NCBI GenBank assembly: GCA_018907035.1
Contig: JACCIC010000036.1
Span: 3,487,001 to 3,551,000 of the forward strand
DNA length: 64,000 nucleotides
Reading direction: 5' to 3'
From: Sycobia sp. Sy_11
Taxonomy: Eukaryota; Arthropoda; Insecta; Hymenoptera; Epichrysomallidae
Shown: piece after piece, positions 1-10,656 of the stretch
How positions within the stretch are numbered: the stretch's first letter is position 1
Layout of the letters: every line of letters starts with the position of its first letter
The notes under the pieces: generated by a model
Databases searched by the model: none
Told to the model about the DNA's origin: nothing
Seen by the model: the letters and a program-made list of their open reading frames with translations, nothing else
Translations under genes and position numbers: made by a program

Positions 1-211
1 CAGAATTATTTCGTTTAATCTGAACCGAATCATCATCGATTTCTGATGATCGATTTCTTCTATATTGAAGTTTTTTTCATACGGTCAAATAATATAATTA
101 TAAATTGAATGTTTTTATTAGTAATTATACTTTGGGTAATGAATTTATTGCGTAAAACAATTAGTAAAATAATTACTATAAATTGATTTCAAGGTATGCC
201 TAGTGTTAAGT

Positions 212-224
212 AACTATATTTGAT
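212..224. repeat. target-site duplication, left, of SINE copy 1
   Basis: AACTATATTTGAT, repeated exactly at 427-439 directly after the SINE A-tail. Confidence 0.85.
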
Positions 225-426
225 GAAGCCTACGATGGCTCGATCTCTAGAGCGTAGGACTGGTAACTTGGTGATCCGAGTTCAAATCCCGCTCTCTGTC
301 GATTGACACAAGCACCGCTGTAATAATTTACATGTGCTTTGTTTACAAACACATCGTAGACCTCCGTCGTTGATTAGCACCTGTATTTGGAAGCATAAAT
401 AGAGCGCCGTTAAATAACATAAAAAA
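225..426 (+). mobile_element. tRNA-derived SINE, copy 1 (family A)
   Basis: Short non-autonomous retroposon. The head is tRNA-like: a box-A-like segment (GGCTCGATCTCTAGAGC) followed by a box-B-like segment (GAGTTCAAATCCC), the internal RNA polymerase III promoter layout. A tRNA-unrelated body follows (ACATGTGCTTTGTTTACAAACAC, GACCTCCGTCG) and the copy ends in an A-run. It is bounded by a perfect 13-bp target-site duplication, AACTATATTTGAT at 212-224 and 427-439, which shows LINE-type retroposition and a young age. Four other copies lie in this window. Confidence 0.88.
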
Positions 427-439
427 AACTATATTTGAT

Positions 440-2850
440 AAAACGGTGATACTTAAATATTAAAGACGTCTTTCTAAGCTTCAAAACGAAATAAATAATA
501 CTTTAGTAACAAATTTCTAGATAATGTTAGTTGGAGAAATATAGTAAAGTGTGTGTCTTTCATGCCCGACAAAATAATGATTACTGCAATACTTATAGCT
601 AAAACTTCAGGTGAAACATATGTTCTTCATTAAAGTACATTATATGATTAAAAGGCTGCTTCGACTATGATGAATAAAAAACGTTTTGATTGATTGATAA
701 ATATCGATTTTCAAAATTATGAAAGTAATAAAATAAACTGTCCAAAAATCTAAGACATTAAACTATAAGAAATAGTTAGCAAAAATCCAGATATCAAATA
801 CTTTAGTTCTTCAATATACTTAATCTCGATAAATCCATATTCGGTAATATATATGTACACGTAACTAGAATTGGAAAATGGAGCAATGGAAAATGGAAAG
901 TAAAACTATACACATGAAATAGTACATTTCTACAGAAGAAGTGTAAGTTGATTTTTAAACATGTGAAACGGTTTACTGCCTTGCCAAGCTAGTGAAGAAA
1001 GTCTTACATGATAAACATCAACTTTAGCATTAGTATATAGAATTTCAGTCAACTGCATCCATATTACTGAAGCAATAAAATCTGAACAAGCGGTAGATTT
1101 TTTTAAAATGTCAAAGAAAATCTCAAAAATCGTATTGACTCGAAAGATGTTAATTATTCTATGAAGAAATCTTTAAACAGCCTGACATGTGAGAGAAAGT
1201 GATTACTTTCAATGAGGTATAGTTTCAATAAAATTATTGCGTGAATAATGCTTTATAAAATAAAAATCTTAAATACAAAAAGGATAAAAAAAATTTTTTT
1301 AGTCACTGAATAACTTTTCGAATTTTGTTTTAGATCCAATCAAAATAAAATTGACTTTAAAAACTGACTATGGAAACCAAAGTCTCTTAAAAAACTTCTA
1401 TTAATGATAATAATGATATAATATTTAACATTAATATTCTGTGATAAAATAAGGTATTATTACTTTTCTTAAAACTAATAATAACGTAATTGAACACTGA
1501 ATATTAGCGGAGAAGGGTAGCGGACAGCGATGATGGAGAGAAGGAAGGAACGAAGGAAATAATAACAATGGTAACTGGACTGGGATTGTAGATAATAATG
1601 ATGGAATGTCAAAATTTAGTCAATATTCTCTTAATATTCAAATGGTTTTATTATTTATAAACATGTAAACTATAACGAATATTAAAACGTTATTTTCTTT
1701 TCTATACATTTCTAAAAAGCAAACATTATTATTTCGATAAATTCATAATATAACAACTTTTTACTTGAAATTGAATATCAATGTTTATCCTTGCCACAAT
1801 AATTACATCAGATAGTATAAGAGCTGCAGATTGATGAAACAACAAAAATTGCTTGCTACGAACGAATTTTGAACTATAGCAGAAACGAATTAAAGTTTAT
1901 AAGAGTTCTTACTTTATAAATATACATAAAGTATATTAGAAAAGTATGCAATGCTCGCGAAGCTCACTAAAAAGCACATGCAATAAATGGATAAAAAATC
2001 CACTGCATTACGCATTAATTTAAAAACGAACTTTGAACAAAGGAGGGCTCCTATGCATTATTATTATTATTAATTATTTCGCCATTATTTGAAGAAAAAA
2101 CTCATTTAATTTACTAGATTTATGGAAATGTTTATTATATTTCTTTTGCTTAGTATTTTATTTTACTTCTATAAGAATTATGTTATACTGTCGTATTTCA
2201 CAAAAAAGGACCCAGTTGTGAGAGCTCTCATCCTAGCCGATGAATCTTTTATTTTAATATTTCGCTATGACTACTCTTTACGCTACATTATGAATAATTC
2301 AATACAATGATGCATCGCATTTCTTTTAGAATTTTTTACTTGTGAAACTTAGGTAAGGAACTGTATTCACCTTAACTTTTCGACTAGAGCAATAGGAACT
2401 TGCATTTTAGTTCTTTATTAATAATTTAATTATTTTTCCCGTAAATTATATCCCCGTAATCCTAAGATTAAGTTAGCCATACCCAATCAGAATTGTAATT
2501 AGATTTAATATTATAGCTTGATCTGATGCCCTAAAATAAATTTAACATTCTTGGAGAATAGCTTATCAGGACGCAACAAAACATTTAACGGTCCATTGAA
2601 TAAGGCATTAAATTTAAATCTAAATAAAATTATAAGTTCGTGCCAGAGCTTTTTAAAGTTTATTTAAAAAATTGAACTTAAAAAGTCTTATTAATTATTA
2701 TCATCCATACATATTTTTCAATTTATAATTGAACTTTGTTTTTCTTATTTTTAATATTATTTTAATATTATTTACTGCACTAGCAGCGCCATTATTTAAA
2801 ATTAATTTGTTTATTTAACATAATGTTCTAGCTCTTATATAAATTCGAAT
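440..2850. other. gene-free AT-rich stretch
   Basis: AT-rich sequence with frequent stops in all frames. The only open frame of note, 2122-2310 on the plus strand (62 codons, Phe/Ile/Tyr-rich), has the composition expected by chance here and no recognisable motif, so I do not call it. A G/A-rich patch lies at 1509-1562. Confidence 0.6.
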
Positions 2851-2851
2851 T

Positions 2852-2963
2852 ATTTCTGGTTTTCTATTTTCAATTTACTTTCCAAGCAAATGAATTTCCT
2901 ATCTTAAATATTTATTTATTAAGATTCCCTGGAAAGTAAATTGAAAATAAAAAACCAGAAATA
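2852..2963. repeat. 112-bp hairpin-forming inverted repeat
   Basis: The left arm (2852-2883, ATTTCTGGTTTTCTATTTTC..) is almost perfectly complementary to the right arm (2931-2963, ..GAAAATAAAAAACCAGAAAT). A second, inner palindrome (ATCTTAA..TTAAGAT, 2901-2925) occupies the loop, so nearly the whole segment can fold into one long stem. A (TA)n run follows immediately. It could be a small foldback or MITE-type element; no target duplication was recognised. Confidence 0.6.
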
Positions 2964-2966
2964 AAT

Positions 2967-2968
<2 letters not shown>

Positions 2969-3001
<33 letters not shown>
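2969..3001. repeat. (TA)n microsatellite
   Basis: About 16 uninterrupted TA units next to the hairpin at 2852-2963. Confidence 0.9.
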
Positions 3002-3004
<3 letters not shown>

Positions 3005-3380
3005 TAATAAATAAATTAAGATGAAAGTTTAGAAGCAAGTTATTATTATTTTTGTAAATAATGTTGATCTGTATAAATCTAAATCTATTTCTTTTAATAT
3101 TTATTAATATACTTAATATTAAAAGAAATTCCTAATATCGTATTGCAAATCTCTGAACTAAATTGATCATATAATGATTCACTATAAATAAAATGATTCA
3201 ATAATTTGTAAATGTAGATTATTATGATTAAAGCAATCAAAGGATCTGTTATATTGTACCCTAAGCTCTCATTTCGTAATATTCAAGGACTTCAATACCG
3301 CAGCAGGCCTTAATAAAGACTTTATGGATATATAGATATATAGATTAGAATATAAGGTATATATAGATTAGAATATAAGG

Positions 3381-3438
3381 TTTAGATTAGTCCCTGATGA
3401 GGAGCCGTAGCGAGCTCGAAACGTTGGACAAGTCTTCA
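3381..3438 (+). ncRNA. hammerhead ribozyme motif (type I, loopless stem III)
   Basis: The core is complete: CTGATGA (3394-3400) and GAAA (3418-3421). Stem I pairs GTCC (3390-3393) with GGAC (3426-3429) and continues, after one A.A mismatch, through 3384-3388 with 3431-3435. Stem II pairs GAGC (3402-3405) with GCTC (3414-3417). Stem III would be the self-complementary ACGT (3421-3424) without a loop, so cleavage would need a dimer, as proposed for other minimal hammerheads. The expected cut is after T3425 (UU|G). Fold and cleavage are inferred from sequence only. Confidence 0.72.
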
Positions 3439-3559
3439 ATTAGGTAAGGGTGTTGGGGACAGTCAGACTGCACTTTACTAACAAAGAATTTTTTCAGCTA
3501 ATATTTTATTTTCAGATTAGTCTACGGGGGTGAATGTAAACAAGGACAGTCTGACTGTC

Positions 3560-3720
3560 ATTATAATTTTAATTTAATTTTTAATTTAATTTTTATTTTT
3601 AATTTTTATTTTTTATTTTATTTTTATTATTTTTTATTTTTATTTCTTATTTTTTATTTTTTATTATTATTTTTATTTTTTATTTTTATTTTATTTTTAT
3701 TTTTATTTTATTTTATTTTT
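3560..3720. repeat. low-complexity (TTTTA)-type tract
   Basis: Irregular TTTTA/TTTAT repeats inside the hammerhead element copy; the second copy has only AT-rich sequence here. Confidence 0.85.
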
Positions 3721-3784
3721 GGATGGAATTGATTGGACTGTAAGACCAATAAAAAAATATTTATTAATCTTAATAAAGACTTTA

Positions 3785-4936
3785 CATGAATTATTGTTAT
3801 AATAAATAACAATGCATTCAGGATCTAAATAGCACATCTTCAATTCGTTTGATAATTAGAAACTATAATAATGTCATTAATTAGATGAATAAAGGAAATC
3901 AATGTTAAATTAGCAGTTTAAATAGTCTTTTATGTCCTTTTATAAAATTATTATAAAAATCTATATTCGAAGGAGGATTTATGATCTTAGAAATTACATA
4001 ACAAATTTAATTTTTTTTAAAGTACAATGGTAAAGGGTAAGTAAGCACGACGATAAACTGTCTCCGTAAATATTGTAAGACAATACCTCGGATACGTGGA
4101 AGGAATTTTTAATTAGTCCTTGAGGAAGTGCGAGCAAAAGATCAATCGAGGTAATAAAACAAGTAATCATATGTCTACCTAGTTACCCGTGCTCTCTATT
4201 TAAGCAGAATCTGTTTTATTAATTTTTTTGGTTATATTTTTTCTCAGTTTTAGATGTTATATGTCAAATTATGGAAAATTGTTGTATGTTCGTAAAGTGA
4301 ACATAGCAATTATTAACTGTAGAAATTTAAACAGATAAAGATTTGAAATGTTTGTTAAAAGAAATCATATGATTTACAAAGAAATAATAGATTAGCTCTC
4401 TAATTCGCCCCCTTTCACCCGCTGTCCTGTTACCTTCCTTACTATCTCTTTCTCCTTGTTAGCTTCTATATATATTAAGATGATTTTTTTCGCCGACTGG
4501 ACAATTCCTCTGCATATACCGCTACAAAGATTCTAGGGTACCCGCTAGAAAGATTTAGTTATTTTACCCAGATTTAGTTATTTCACATATTTTACGCAGG
4601 GACTCCATTCCTTTCCCAATTAAAACCTGCATTACTCTGCAATCTTATGCACAGCCGGCTCAGCCATACTGTTGTAGACAGGAAAGCGGGTGGCTCAGAA
4701 AAGAAATCACAAGCAGACCCACCAATTTTCTATTAAATACCATTTATTTTAATTGTTTTTTGAAAGACAGATAAATAAACTCAAAAGATAACCAAAGATA
4801 ACCAAAAGATAAGCCATGATAACTAAAATAGAATCCAAGATAAGCTATAAGTCAAAGATAATTAAAAGATCGTCATAGATATCCAAAGGTCTATCCTAAT
4901 CACCGCTTATCTATTATAAATTATAAGTACAATAAT
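3785..4936. other. gene-free stretch with degenerate AAAGATAACC repeats
   Basis: No coding sequence seen. Positions 4780-4870 hold imperfect tandem units of the AAAGATAACC type (AAGATAACCAAAGATAACCA and variants). This is the left flank of the R1-type LINE insertion. Confidence 0.5.
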
Positions 4937-4948
4937 AACCAGGAGCTC

Positions 4949-6088
4949 TTTAGGGACGGAAAGACTGGAAACCAGGAGTGAAGTCAAGCTTGGACGAAGC
5001 TGAGCTTCTGGCCCCACCTACGAAACGCGGTGACAAAGGCAGCAGAAAAGACCAAGGTTCTAAGTAGACTGATGGCCAATACCAACGGACCGAAACAGAA
5101 CGTTCGGAGACTGCTGATGAGCGTTACCCACTCGATTTTGCTTTACGGGGCGGAGGTTTGGGCCGACGCGATGAATATCAGGAAACGCGCGAACGCCATG
5201 AAAAGCGTACAAAGGGTGGGCGCGTTAAGAATCGCGTGCGCGTATCGTACCGTGTCTGAGAGCGCCGTTTTCGTGATTGCTGGCGTCATTCCCATCGATC
5301 TGCTTGCGGCCGAACGGAAGCGAATTTACGAGCGGAGCTCGAACGTTGGAAGGGAAGACGCTGTGACTGAAGAACGGACGAAGACCATCGAGACATGGCA
5401 GAGACGGTGGACGACGGACGAAAGAGGACGGTGGACGAAAAGACAAATACCCGAAATCGGTCCGTGGAAAGAGAGGAAATACGGAGAGGTGAACTTCTAC
5501 CTTACCCAATTTCTGTCCGGACACGGATACTTCCGTAAGTACCTCTGCAAGATGAAGAGGGTCGCCTCTTCAGAATGCAAGTACTGCGGATGGGCTTGGG
5601 ACGATGCGGAGCACACATTTTTTGTGTGCGAACATTGGACTGAGCCACGACTAGAGTTACAGACGAGGATAGGAGCGATCACGCCAGAAAACGTGACGAA
5701 AATTATGATGACGGACGCGGACAGCTGGCGGTTGATCGCAAAATACGTTATGAATGTGCTTCAGAACAAAAGAGCAGATGGATGTCTGGACAATTGAAAG
5801 TCTATGAAGAGTGAATGTAATATCGAGTATGCATGAGAATCTGGAATGAAAGATATGAACGTGAAATGACCACGCAAGGACTGCCGCCCAGGCTGAAGTA
5901 ATGTGTATAACAGTTCCGGGCTGGTGTCGGTGCAACACGGAGATATGTGTTTAGTGCGTAGTGACATGGGTTTTCTGTCGAGTCGTACATACTCCGGTGG
6001 CCGATTTTCAGGACCATTCTTGCTGAACGACCATCGGAGATGCATAAACAGCATTCACAGACTCCGAAAAAAAAAAGAAAAAAAAAAA
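4949..6088 (+). mobile_element. 5'-truncated R1-clade non-LTR retrotransposon
   Basis: A LINE 3' end with a 12-bp target duplication, AACCAGGAGCTC at 4937-4948 and 6089-6100, and an A-rich tail (6066-6090). It contains the C-terminal part of the reverse-transcriptase protein, a 3' UTR of about 270 bp and the tail. Truncation at the 5' end is typical of target-primed reverse transcription. The base composition (near 50% GC in the ORF) contrasts with the surrounding AT-rich DNA. The intact duplication and the long open frame suggest a fairly recent insertion. Confidence 0.85.
4993..5797 (+). CDS. R1-clade LINE ORF2 protein, C-terminal part (broken)
   Basis: C-terminal region of an R1-type LINE polyprotein, after the catalytic palm of the reverse transcriptase. 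Recognisable blocks, in order: LSFWPHLRNAVTKAAEK (just upstream of the GTG at 5030), HSILLYGAEVWADA (about residues 33-46 from 5030), RVGALRIACAYRTVSESAV, VIAGVIPIDLLAAER, and near the end a Cys/His cluster C-x2-C-x9-H-x4-C-x3-H (CKYCGWAWDDAEHTFFVCEH), the zinc-knuckle-like motif of this clade. The frame is open for about 268 codons. Upstream of about 4993 the frame is lost by what looks like a one-base deletion (CTTGGACGAAG), so this is a fragment, not a host gene. Confidence 0.85.
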
Positions 6089-6187
6089 AACCAGGAGCTC
6101 GCTGCTCGAGCTTGAGTTCTGCTTCTCATTTTAATTCTAAATTTCTCTTATTTTCTGAAGCTGATCTTATGAATAAGTCATATCAGG

Positions 6188-6616
6188 ATGTCTCGAAATA
6201 CACCTCTAGCACCCACAAACGGCAGTGCAGATACATCCAGCTCCGCTGGCCGACCGAGTTCCCAACGTCCTCCTATAGAAAGGCCGTCAGCATTTCAGAC
6301 TCCGCTCAATTCAGACATTTACTCAATTATTGCAACTCGTTTTTCTCAAATCTCGTGCTCTCCCTACTTACCCGCCATCATATCTAATCCGAGCTTGTCG
6401 AGCATTTCGGAGAACTCAAACGGTCCTATTTCGATCTCGTCTTATGATTATTTATCCTCCGAAGGTGTTCCCATAGGCATCTATGCCTATATCGGCTGGT
6501 ACCCTCCGCGGTTACTAACCCTTGGACGTCAGCCTATTATTATTACATTGCAGTACACTACTCCAAAATTGTGTTTGTATATTGTAATAAGAGCGCTGTT
6601 TCCTGCGAATATTTAA
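6188..6616 (+). CDS. uncharacterised ORF, 142 codons
   Basis: Not recognised. The first ~45 residues are Ser/Pro/Thr-rich (starting MSRNTPLAPTNGSADTSSSA), the rest is mixed with hydrophobic stretches near the end. GC content is clearly above the local background, which is the main reason for listing it. It begins about 90 bp after the right target duplication of the R1 insertion, so that LINE landed just upstream. No splice sites or homologue were identified; it may be a broken retroelement ORF or an exon of an unresolved gene. Confidence 0.22.
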   Translation: MSRNTPLAPTNGSADTSSSAGRPSSQRPPIERPSAFQTPLNSDIYSIIATRFSQISCSPYLPAIISNPSLSSISENSNGPISISSYDYLSSEGVPIGIYAYIGWYPPRLLTLGRQPIIITLQYTTPKLCLYIVIRALFPANI

Positions 6617-6929
6617 AGTAGACCGTAGCGTTTTATTTATATTAGGTGCGTTGTATAGAATTGCACTACCACTTAAAAGAATGTTTCTTTGTTTCACCGA
6701 GTGCACATTTTGTATGTCTCGCTATTACTTTAAGTAAATTTGATTATTTTATAATAATCTAAATAATATGCATTTTCTTTCATTTCTTTTGAATACTCAT
6801 TTGTACTAATTATTTAGAACTCGGTTTATTAATCAAGAAATCTTTTTTATAAGTAAAAAAAGAGAATTAATTGAGAATTTTCATATTCAAGCGAAGTAGC
6901 TCGATATGTCGGACGTATTAAATAAAGAA

Positions 6930-7140
6930 ATTTCGGTAGTTTAGTAATAGGGGGGGGGGAGTAAATACAATTTTGCTAACAGTATAGCATATTTATTTTT
7001 ATTTTTATTATTGTTTAGCAATTGTCTTTATATTTCAGATTCTACGCTGAGTGAACATAAACAAGAACAGTTAGGACTGTCAGGATAATTATATTATTTG
7101 ATAAAAAATAAATGGATAAAAATATTTATGTGTAGTTTTT
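6930..7140 (+). mobile_element. diverged fragment of the hammerhead element (copy 3, ribozyme lost)
   Basis: Positions about 7036-7083 (TTTCAGATTCTACG.., AACATAAACAAGAACAGTTAGGACTGTCA) match the 3' half of the copies at 3325-3768 and 9517-9953 (TTTCAGATTAGTCTACG.., AAACAAGGACAGTCTGACTGTCA). The upstream part has no CTGATGA..GAAA core. A run of nine to ten G at about 6950 marks the left side. Confidence 0.5.
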
Positions 7141-9037
7141 GTGTATATTTTGTGTTCACTACGATCGAGACAAATACAGTCATACAAAAAAATTGTTAAA
7201 CTATAATTGAAAATGTATTTTCAATAAATTAAACTGTACATATAATCTAAATATTATAGTCAAATACACACATAAATTTAAAAAACCAAATAGTAGTAAT
7301 TCATTATCTCATCTACTTTTTCGTTTTTTAAATTAATATATAATTATTTTTTACAATTAAAACTATATTTTTTAAATTAAAATATAATATATATTAAAAT
7401 TAAATATATATTAAATTAAAATATATGACAATAAAAGCTCGAATGAAGATTAAACAATTAATTTATGAAAATTGTAGAACGTAGATTTAATAATATTAAT
7501 TAGGAAATACTTACTGTAAATTATTGATGATAATAAAGAGGTCCTTTAAACGCTGCCCCAGACACAATGTATTGCATATGATTTGAATAATTTCACATAT
7601 GGCAAAAGGTCGAACAATGCGGACTATATTTATCACATGCACACTCAATTTAATTAACGCACGTCTATACTTAATGCTAGTGATGGATAGTGTAATTGTA
7701 CGCGATCTTGCTCTGTTTCCCGTTATCAATACGATAGCGCTATTTTCGAAAAGCTATTTGGCATCTATTGTTTAGAGTCTACATTATAGCCGAGATAATT
7801 AAGGAGCGATTTCAACCAAAACAATATAGATAACAGTCGGGATAAAATAATTACCGATAGACCGGTTTCGTGTTGATTTCAATAAAATAAGTAGTTAATA
7901 AATTAATACCTGCATATAATACCTGCAGTTGAAAAAATATTTAAAGTTCTTAAAAGTCGGCTGAAATAGTTTTTATTTGAAAAACAATGTCATTCATATT
8001 TTTTTCCCCAACTTTAATATCGACCAATAACTGAACGGTCACCTTGTAAACTGATACATTTAAGTATTCAGCCTGTGCTCTATAAGGCCGACTATATAAG
8101 TCTCTCTAATAGGAAAATCGATTTTAATAATAACTAAAATTGTTCCTTATTATAGTAAATAATTGAAAAGCTGTTGTCGACTTGACTCTGTACGTTAATC
8201 TCAAGTGAGGACTGAGTTCCCTTTATACTTGAAAATTTTTAGTGCATTCAAATAAATATTTTATTCCCTCTTATCTTCTATAAAACAATCTTCATTATTT
8301 ATAACCAAGTAATTTACCTGAATAAAATGTCTTTTTTTCTAACTAATTTTGGTAAAAGTAAAAAGATAAGCTATTGAGAATCAACTGACCACTAAAAATG
8401 GTTAGAAATCTGCCACGGAAGGTTTCAGACAGTTTTTTGATCAGAATTTATTGCGATCAAAATTTTCACAGACAATTTTTGGGCACTAATTAAATCTTAA
8501 AGTAATCATTATCTCAAAGAAAGATCGAGATTAAAAGCATTCAACAATTTAGTATTCAAAACGTTAATCATTATATGATTTACATTAGAATAGTTCCTAT
8601 TTTGATTCCATGCTCGTTCATTTGCAAATCAACAATGGACAATACTCATACATTGAAGCAACATCTTAATAGTTAAATTAGGCGTCCAGTGGATTACAAT
8701 TGGTTGTTTGTTACAATTTTTGTAAAATAAAATCGAATATAATTCTACAGTTAATGTCGCATGCTCGTAATTTATATCTGGAATACGTAATGTAAGAAGA
8801 AGACACGCCGGAAAAGGAAAACGAAAAAAAAACAATAACAAAATGAAACTCTGCTCTACTTTCGAACGTGAGAAGCAACGTGTGAACTGTTTCGTGTTTC
8901 TTTTTGCATTTCCTAGCCAGTTGTTTTGAAAGCTGATAGAAGCAATGGGTGTATAAGATAGAATAGCAATACGGTCGCTGCATTGTCTCGTGCAAAACAG
9001 GCAGAGCGCATCCATACGCTGGTCAGCTGATAGTGAC

Positions 9038-9042
<5 letters not shown>
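7141..9042. other. gene-free AT-rich stretch
   Basis: No supportable gene. Minus-strand open frames at 7511-7729 and 8629-9039 lack motifs or plausible exon borders and look fortuitous. Confidence 0.5.

Positions 9043-9091
<49 letters not shown>
9043..9091. repeat. (TA)n microsatellite
   Basis: About 24 TA units. Confidence 0.92.
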
Positions 9092-9093
<2 letters not shown>

Positions 9094-9516
9094 AAAGAGA
9101 CACAGAAATTTCGCCAGTGCGTACTGTCCCTTCCAAATGCTTCTTAAAGTTTGAATAAAGCAGACATTCGCGAATACTCAATGTATTTATGGAAAGACTC
9201 ATGATCTTTAAGGAGCTTATAATTGGAGTTAAATATATTTAAATGCTTTACCAATCGATGCTATATGTAAAATCCACAAGTAGAATATGAATTTTCATTG
9301 ACGACATTTTATTTATAAAATACAAAGTTTTTAAATCATTACGCAGTCTACCTGTTTATGATATTCAAAATTTAATCAACGATCAACGCGTATATCGAAA
9401 AATAACTTCAAAAAAGATTTTTTAGACAGAAAAAACACGACGCTCTAATTGCAGCAATATTCAAACAAATTTTAAAATTATTAGCCCTAAAATAATTTTC
9501 AAAAATATTAAAGTTA

Positions 9517-9953
9517 AAATACTTTAATTGTTCTTATGTCGACTGTATTTTGATACAGTAGACATAAAAACGATTAAGGATTTTCATATAATTTTAATAT
9601 AAGGTTTAGTTTAGTCCCTGATGAGGAGCCGTAGCGAATTCGAAACGTTGAACAACCTCAGCTGATCTTCAATTGGGTAAAGGTGGTGAGGACAGTCCTA
9701 TTGCACTTTACTAATAAAGAATTTTTTTTCAGCTGATATATTTTTATTTCAAATTAGTCTACGGTGGTGATTTTAAACAAAGTCACTCTGATATATTATA
9801 TTAACCAATATAATTATAATTTTATATATCATTATAATTTTCAATTAATTATATATTGATATGTATTAATGTCGATATAAATATATATTGATATTATTAT
9901 GTATTAATTTTAATTTATTTAATTGAACTGGAAGAGCAATAGAAATATTTATT
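9517..9953 (+). mobile_element. ~440-bp hammerhead-type retroelement, copy 2
   Basis: An insertion bounded by a 14-bp direct repeat, AAATATTAAAGTTA, at 9503-9516 and 9954-9967. From about 9600 it aligns with copy 1 through the hammerhead, GCACTTTACTAA.. and AATTAGTCTACG.. blocks. Its 5' ~85 bp differ from copy 1 and contain a hairpin (TATGTCGACTGTAT..ATACAGTAGACATA, 9535-9566). The similar length and separate target duplications show two independent retroposition events. Confidence 0.68.
9605..9662 (+). ncRNA. decayed hammerhead ribozyme motif
   Basis: The core CTGATGA (9618-9624) and GAAA (9642-9645) is kept, but stem I now pairs GTCC with GAAC (one C.A mismatch) and stem II pairs GAGC with ATTC (mispaired), so the copy is probably inactive. 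Loss of stems with retention of the core suggests descent from an active copy rather than chance. Confidence 0.5.
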
Positions 9954-10131
9954 AAATATTAAAGTTATATCGATTTCCACATAGAAGAGTAGGAAACTTT
10001 GTTTCACGACGAAAATGAACAAACTTTCACTAGTATTGCCACGTATTTCTGTGTCCCACAAGAAAATAACCACATTGTTAGTTTTTGTGCCTTCTGCACA
10101 ACATTATAGAATAATAACGAAAAAAGCAACA

Positions 10132-10282
<151 letters not shown>

Positions 10283-10624
10283 GACAACAACGACAAAATG
10301 AATTGGTATACGACGCATATGAGCTCACGAGAAGTGATATATGGTATACGAAGACAGATCGATACCAACCTGGCTCGCTGGCAACTGGAACAGAATGGAA
10401 TTAGGATACGTAAAGGACCGTAATGCATATTATTCGAAGTTTCATTGGAGAGCAATTGGTTCTCAGCTGAAAAAGTAAAAAAAATCCGAGGTACATTTTT
10501 CTTACAAGCTTCTCGGCCTACGTAAGACAGTGGGGAAGGTGTTTGAAATTTTACTAATACACAGACTGAGACAGGTATTAAAAGAATGAATTTTAAAAAA
10601 TAATGCACATGCACATTACCACGA

Positions 10625-10649
<25 letters not shown>
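10625..10649. repeat. (GT)n microsatellite
   Basis: About 12 GT units. Confidence 0.9.

Positions 10650-10656
<7 letters not shown>

Larger units (their letters stand above)
3325..3768 (+). mobile_element. ~440-bp retroelement with hammerhead ribozyme motif, copy 1
   Basis: A non-coding insertion flanked by a perfect 16-bp direct repeat, CTTAATAAAGACTTTA, at 3309-3324 and 3769-3784. It holds a hammerhead ribozyme motif (3381-3438), then a conserved stretch (GCACTTTACTAA.., CAGATTAGTCTACG.., AACAAGGACAGTCTGACTGTC), a long (TTTTA)-like low-complexity tract (3560-3720) and an A-rich 3' end. A homologous copy of nearly equal length lies at 9517-9953, and a fragment at about 6930-7140. Hammerheads inside retroelements are known from Penelope-like elements, retrozymes and some SINEs. 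No ORF is present, so this would be a non-autonomous member; the class is inferred. Confidence 0.72.

Noticed and set aside
8629..9039. Minus-strand 136-codon ORF
   Set aside because: Mixed composition without motif; ends at a (TA)n array and lacks supporting signals.
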